A DNA stretch of 7,854 nucleotides. It comes from Oscillospiraceae bacterium (lineage in GTDB: Bacteria; Bacillota; Clostridia; Oscillospirales; Acutalibacteraceae). Positions 6,382-7,854 of the stretch are shown one piece after another. The position numbers and the translations under genes were made by a program. The DNA lies in NCBI GenBank assembly GCA_902774165.1, contig CACYHJ010000119.1, forward strand, positions 1 through 7,854, written 5' to 3'. Every line of letters begins with the position of its first letter. Position 1 is the stretch's first letter. Below the pieces are notes generated by a model, which was not told the DNA's origin, made no database searches, and worked only from the letters and a program-made list of their open reading frames with translations.

Positions 6382-6470
6382 GCGATAAGGACGATTAAAA
6401 GAACAATGATAAATAAAACGAATAACCCGGAGTTTTTTTCGACTTATATAGTGTTCGGAGGAGGGATAAA

Positions 6471-7355
6471 ATGTCTGAACTTGTAAGATGCATATCGGAG
6501 GACGGGACGCTGTTGGTCATGGCGACAGACACCACCGGGACCGTCCGGGAAGCCCACAGAATCCACAAAACGTCCAACGTTTGCTCCGCCGCATTGGGGC
6601 GGCTGCTGACCGCCGCGTCGTTTATGGGGCACATGATGAAAGAACCGGAAGCCAGCGTCACCCTGCGCGTCAACGGCGGCGGCCCCGCCGGCTCGCTGAT
6701 CGCGGTATCCGACAGCGCGGGAAACGTGCGGGGATACGTTGAAAACCCGAACCTCTCGCTTCCGCTGAAATACGAAGGGAAGCTCGACGTCGGCGCCGCC
6801 GTCGGCACAGACGGATCGCTGACCGTCATGAAGGACTTCGGCACGGGAGATCCGTATATCGGCCAGACGCCGCTGGTCTCCGGAGAGATCGCAGAGGACG
6901 TTACCGCCTATTACGCCGCCAGCGAGCAGACGCCCACGGTCTGTTCCCTCGGCGTGCTTGCCTCGGCGCAGACGGGCGAAATCCTCAACGCCGGCGGTTT
7001 GCTGATTCAGCTGCTGCCCACCTCCGACGGGGGAATCATTGACCTTGTGGAAAAGGATATTCAGACGCTGCGACCGGTTACCGCGATGCTCGGCGAGGGC
7101 ATGACGCCGGAAGAAATCTGCCGCGCCGCGCTGCCGAGCTTTCACATTGAAAAGCTCGGGGAATATGAAACCTCATACCGGTGCGCATGCAGCAGGGAAC
7201 GCGTTGAGCGTGCGCTGATCTCCTCCGGGCGAAAAAGCCTTGAAGAAATGGCGCTCGACGATAAAACCGAGGTCTGCTGTCATTTCTGCGATAAAAAGTA
7301 TTATTTTTCATCGGACGATATCCGCCGTCTTCTTGCCGGCGCCTCTTCTACTTGA
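6471..7355 (+). CDS. hslO: Hsp33 redox-regulated holdase chaperone
   Basis: This 294-residue protein matches the full Hsp33 length. The N-terminal core contains SAALGRLLTAASFMG (39-53), a GGGPAGSLIAVSD stretch (69-81), GYVENP (88-93) and AGGLLIQLLP (174-183), all family signatures. The C-terminal redox switch is intact: Cys238-x-Cys240 and, 29 residues on, Cys270-x2-Cys273, the zinc-binding CxC...CxxC arrangement. In known Hsp33 proteins, oxidation of these cysteines releases zinc and turns on binding of unfolding proteins in the cytoplasm. Five further cysteines occur (7, 38, 158, 217, 269), with Cys269 directly beside the switch. The ATG at 6471 follows GGAGGAGGG (6457-6465) at ideal spacing. 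It lies 89 bases after the methyltransferase on the same strand. I see no clear promoter or terminator between them, so read-through is possible. Confidence 0.96.
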   Translation: MSELVRCISEDGTLLVMATDTTGTVREAHRIHKTSNVCSAALGRLLTAASFMGHMMKEPEASVTLRVNGGGPAGSLIAVSDSAGNVRGYVENPNLSLPLKYEGKLDVGAAVGTDGSLTVMKDFGTGDPYIGQTPLVSGEIAEDVTAYYAASEQTPTVCSLGVLASAQTGEILNAGGLLIQLLPTSDGGIIDLVEKDIQTLRPVTAMLGEGMTPEEICRAALPSFHIEKLGEYETSYRCACSRERVERALISSGRKSLEEMALDDKTEVCCHFCDKKYYFSSDDIRRLLAGASST

Positions 7356-7380
7356 AATCCTGGATATAATATGTTATTAT
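7352..7380 (+). promoter_or_regulatory. Sigma-A-type promoter of the yfhO-like gene
   Basis: TTGAAA at 7352-7357 (5 of 6) overlaps the hslO stop codon. After 17 bases comes TATTAT at 7375-7380 (5 of 6), preceded by an extended -10 TG at 7372-7373. Transcription would start near 7387, about 32 bases before the ATG. A perfect TATAAT at 7365-7370 has no matching -35 box and is probably incidental. Confidence 0.55.
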
Positions 7381-7418
7381 AAATCATTGAAATCAAATTC
7401 CCATCAGGAGGAACGATT

Positions 7419-7854
7419 ATGGACGTTGAAATAAAGAAAAGCCGCCGGGGCGGTTTTCTCGGCTTCCTTTCACAAAACCGCTACCCGCTGTATTCGTTCG
7501 CGATCGCATGCGCGATCATGCTTTTTGTTTACATTGTTTACAAATTCGTGCCCTTCGGCGAAATGTCGATTCTGCGCATGGACCTCTACCACCAGTACGG
7601 CCCCCTGTTCGCGGAACTGGCGTCCAGGGTCAGCCACTTCGGCAGCATGTTCTACTCCTGGTGTTCCGGTCTGGGCGGCTCGTTCATCGGCAACTATCTG
7701 AACTATCTTTCCAACCCGGTCAACGACCTGATCATGCTGATCTTCGGCCACGACAATATGCCAGAGGCAATCGCGGTGATGGTGCTTGCAAACGCCGCGC
7801 TCTCCGCCTCGACGATGACGTATTTCATCAACGTCCGCTTTCAAAAAAAGGACG
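7419..7854 (+). CDS. YfhO family multi-spanning membrane protein, 5' part only (runs off the window)
   Basis: The reading frame stays open for 145 codons to the window edge, so only the N-terminal part is seen; full-length family members are usually over 800 residues with a dozen or so membrane spans. A basic cytoplasmic start (KKSRRGG) is followed by a membrane segment near residues 24-44. The family-typical extracytoplasmic pattern comes next: PFGEMSILRMDLYHQYGPLF near 45-64, then FYSWCSGLGGSFIGNYLNYLSNP around 80-105. A second hydrophobic segment begins near residue 117. In Bacillus and Listeria, YfhO-type proteins act in lipoteichoic-acid glycosylation, transferring sugars from lipid carriers outside the cell. 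That role here is only inferred from the family. The ATG at 7419 has AGGAGG at 7406-7411, seven bases upstream. Confidence 0.9.
   Translation, partial: MDVEIKKSRRGGFLGFLSQNRYPLYSFAIACAIMLFVYIVYKFVPFGEMSILRMDLYHQYGPLFAELASRVSHFGSMFYSWCSGLGGSFIGNYLNYLSNPVNDLIMLIFGHDNMPEAIAVMVLANAALSASTMTYFINVRFQKKD

Noticed and set aside
6421..6470. Terminator or promoter between the methyltransferase and hslO genes
   Set aside because: The T-run at 6433-6439 is preceded only by a tiny CCGG-centred inversion. The TATATA/TATAGT boxes near 6445-6452 have no -35 partner at acceptable spacing.
7240..7434. 64-codon + strand frame overlapping the end of hslO and the start of the yfhO-like gene
   Set aside because: It is out of frame with both well-supported genes and has no ribosome site or family resemblance.
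1..7854. CRISPR array, insertion sequence, tRNA or rRNA gene, prophage or attachment site
   Set aside because: Reading both strands showed no regularly spaced repeats, transposase-like coding, terminal inverted repeats or tRNA cloverleaf pattern.

Overview
The window looks like chromosomal DNA from a moderately GC-rich anaerobic Firmicute. It fits a Clostridia-class gut bacterium of the Oscillospirales type, but the lineage is an inference from gene content and style rather than a proven assignment. The pointers are a YerC/YecD-type TrpR-like repressor, an oxygen-independent GlpA/GlpB-like/DUF1667 oxidoreductase trio, an Hsp33 chaperone, a YfhO-type membrane protein, strong AGGAGG-like ribosome binding sites and sigma-A-like promoters.

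Layout. (1) Positions 1-1900 hold a short upstream region with a plausible promoter, then one complete half-size ABC exporter on the + strand. It ends in a strong hairpin that probably stops transcription from both sides. (2) Positions 1917-4986 hold a tightly packed three-gene operon on the - strand, transcribed right to left. The order is a GlpA-like FAD dehydrogenase with a C-terminal [2Fe-2S] domain, a GlpB-like FAD/NAD(P) oxidoreductase, and a small four-cysteine DUF1667 protein. (3) Positions 4987-5323 are a 337-base divergent control region. It holds a good - strand promoter for the operon, an AU-rich leader hairpin and a + strand promoter for the next block. (4) Positions 5324-7355 hold yerC, a SAM-dependent methyltransferase overlapping it by 4 bases, and hslO (Hsp33), all on the + strand. 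(5) From 7419 to the window edge lies the first part of a YfhO-family membrane protein, with its own promoter overlapping the hslO stop codon.

How the genes work together. The - strand trio most likely oxidises sn-glycerol-3-phosphate (or a similar 2-hydroxy substrate). Electrons would pass through FAD, a [2Fe-2S] centre, a second FAD/NAD(P) protein and perhaps a further metal centre on the DUF1667 subunit. No glycerol kinase, facilitator or GlpP is inside the window, so the substrate is not settled by context. The yerC-methyltransferase pair is translationally coupled. Hsp33 is a redox-switched holdase, and the ABC exporter and YfhO protein are envelope functions that look like independent transcription units.

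I found no mobile element, CRISPR array, tRNA or rRNA, and nothing that clearly amounts to a new defence or biosynthetic system. The most interesting part is the unusual electron-transfer composition of the trio. Several smaller regulatory patterns in the 337-base divergent region are also listed.
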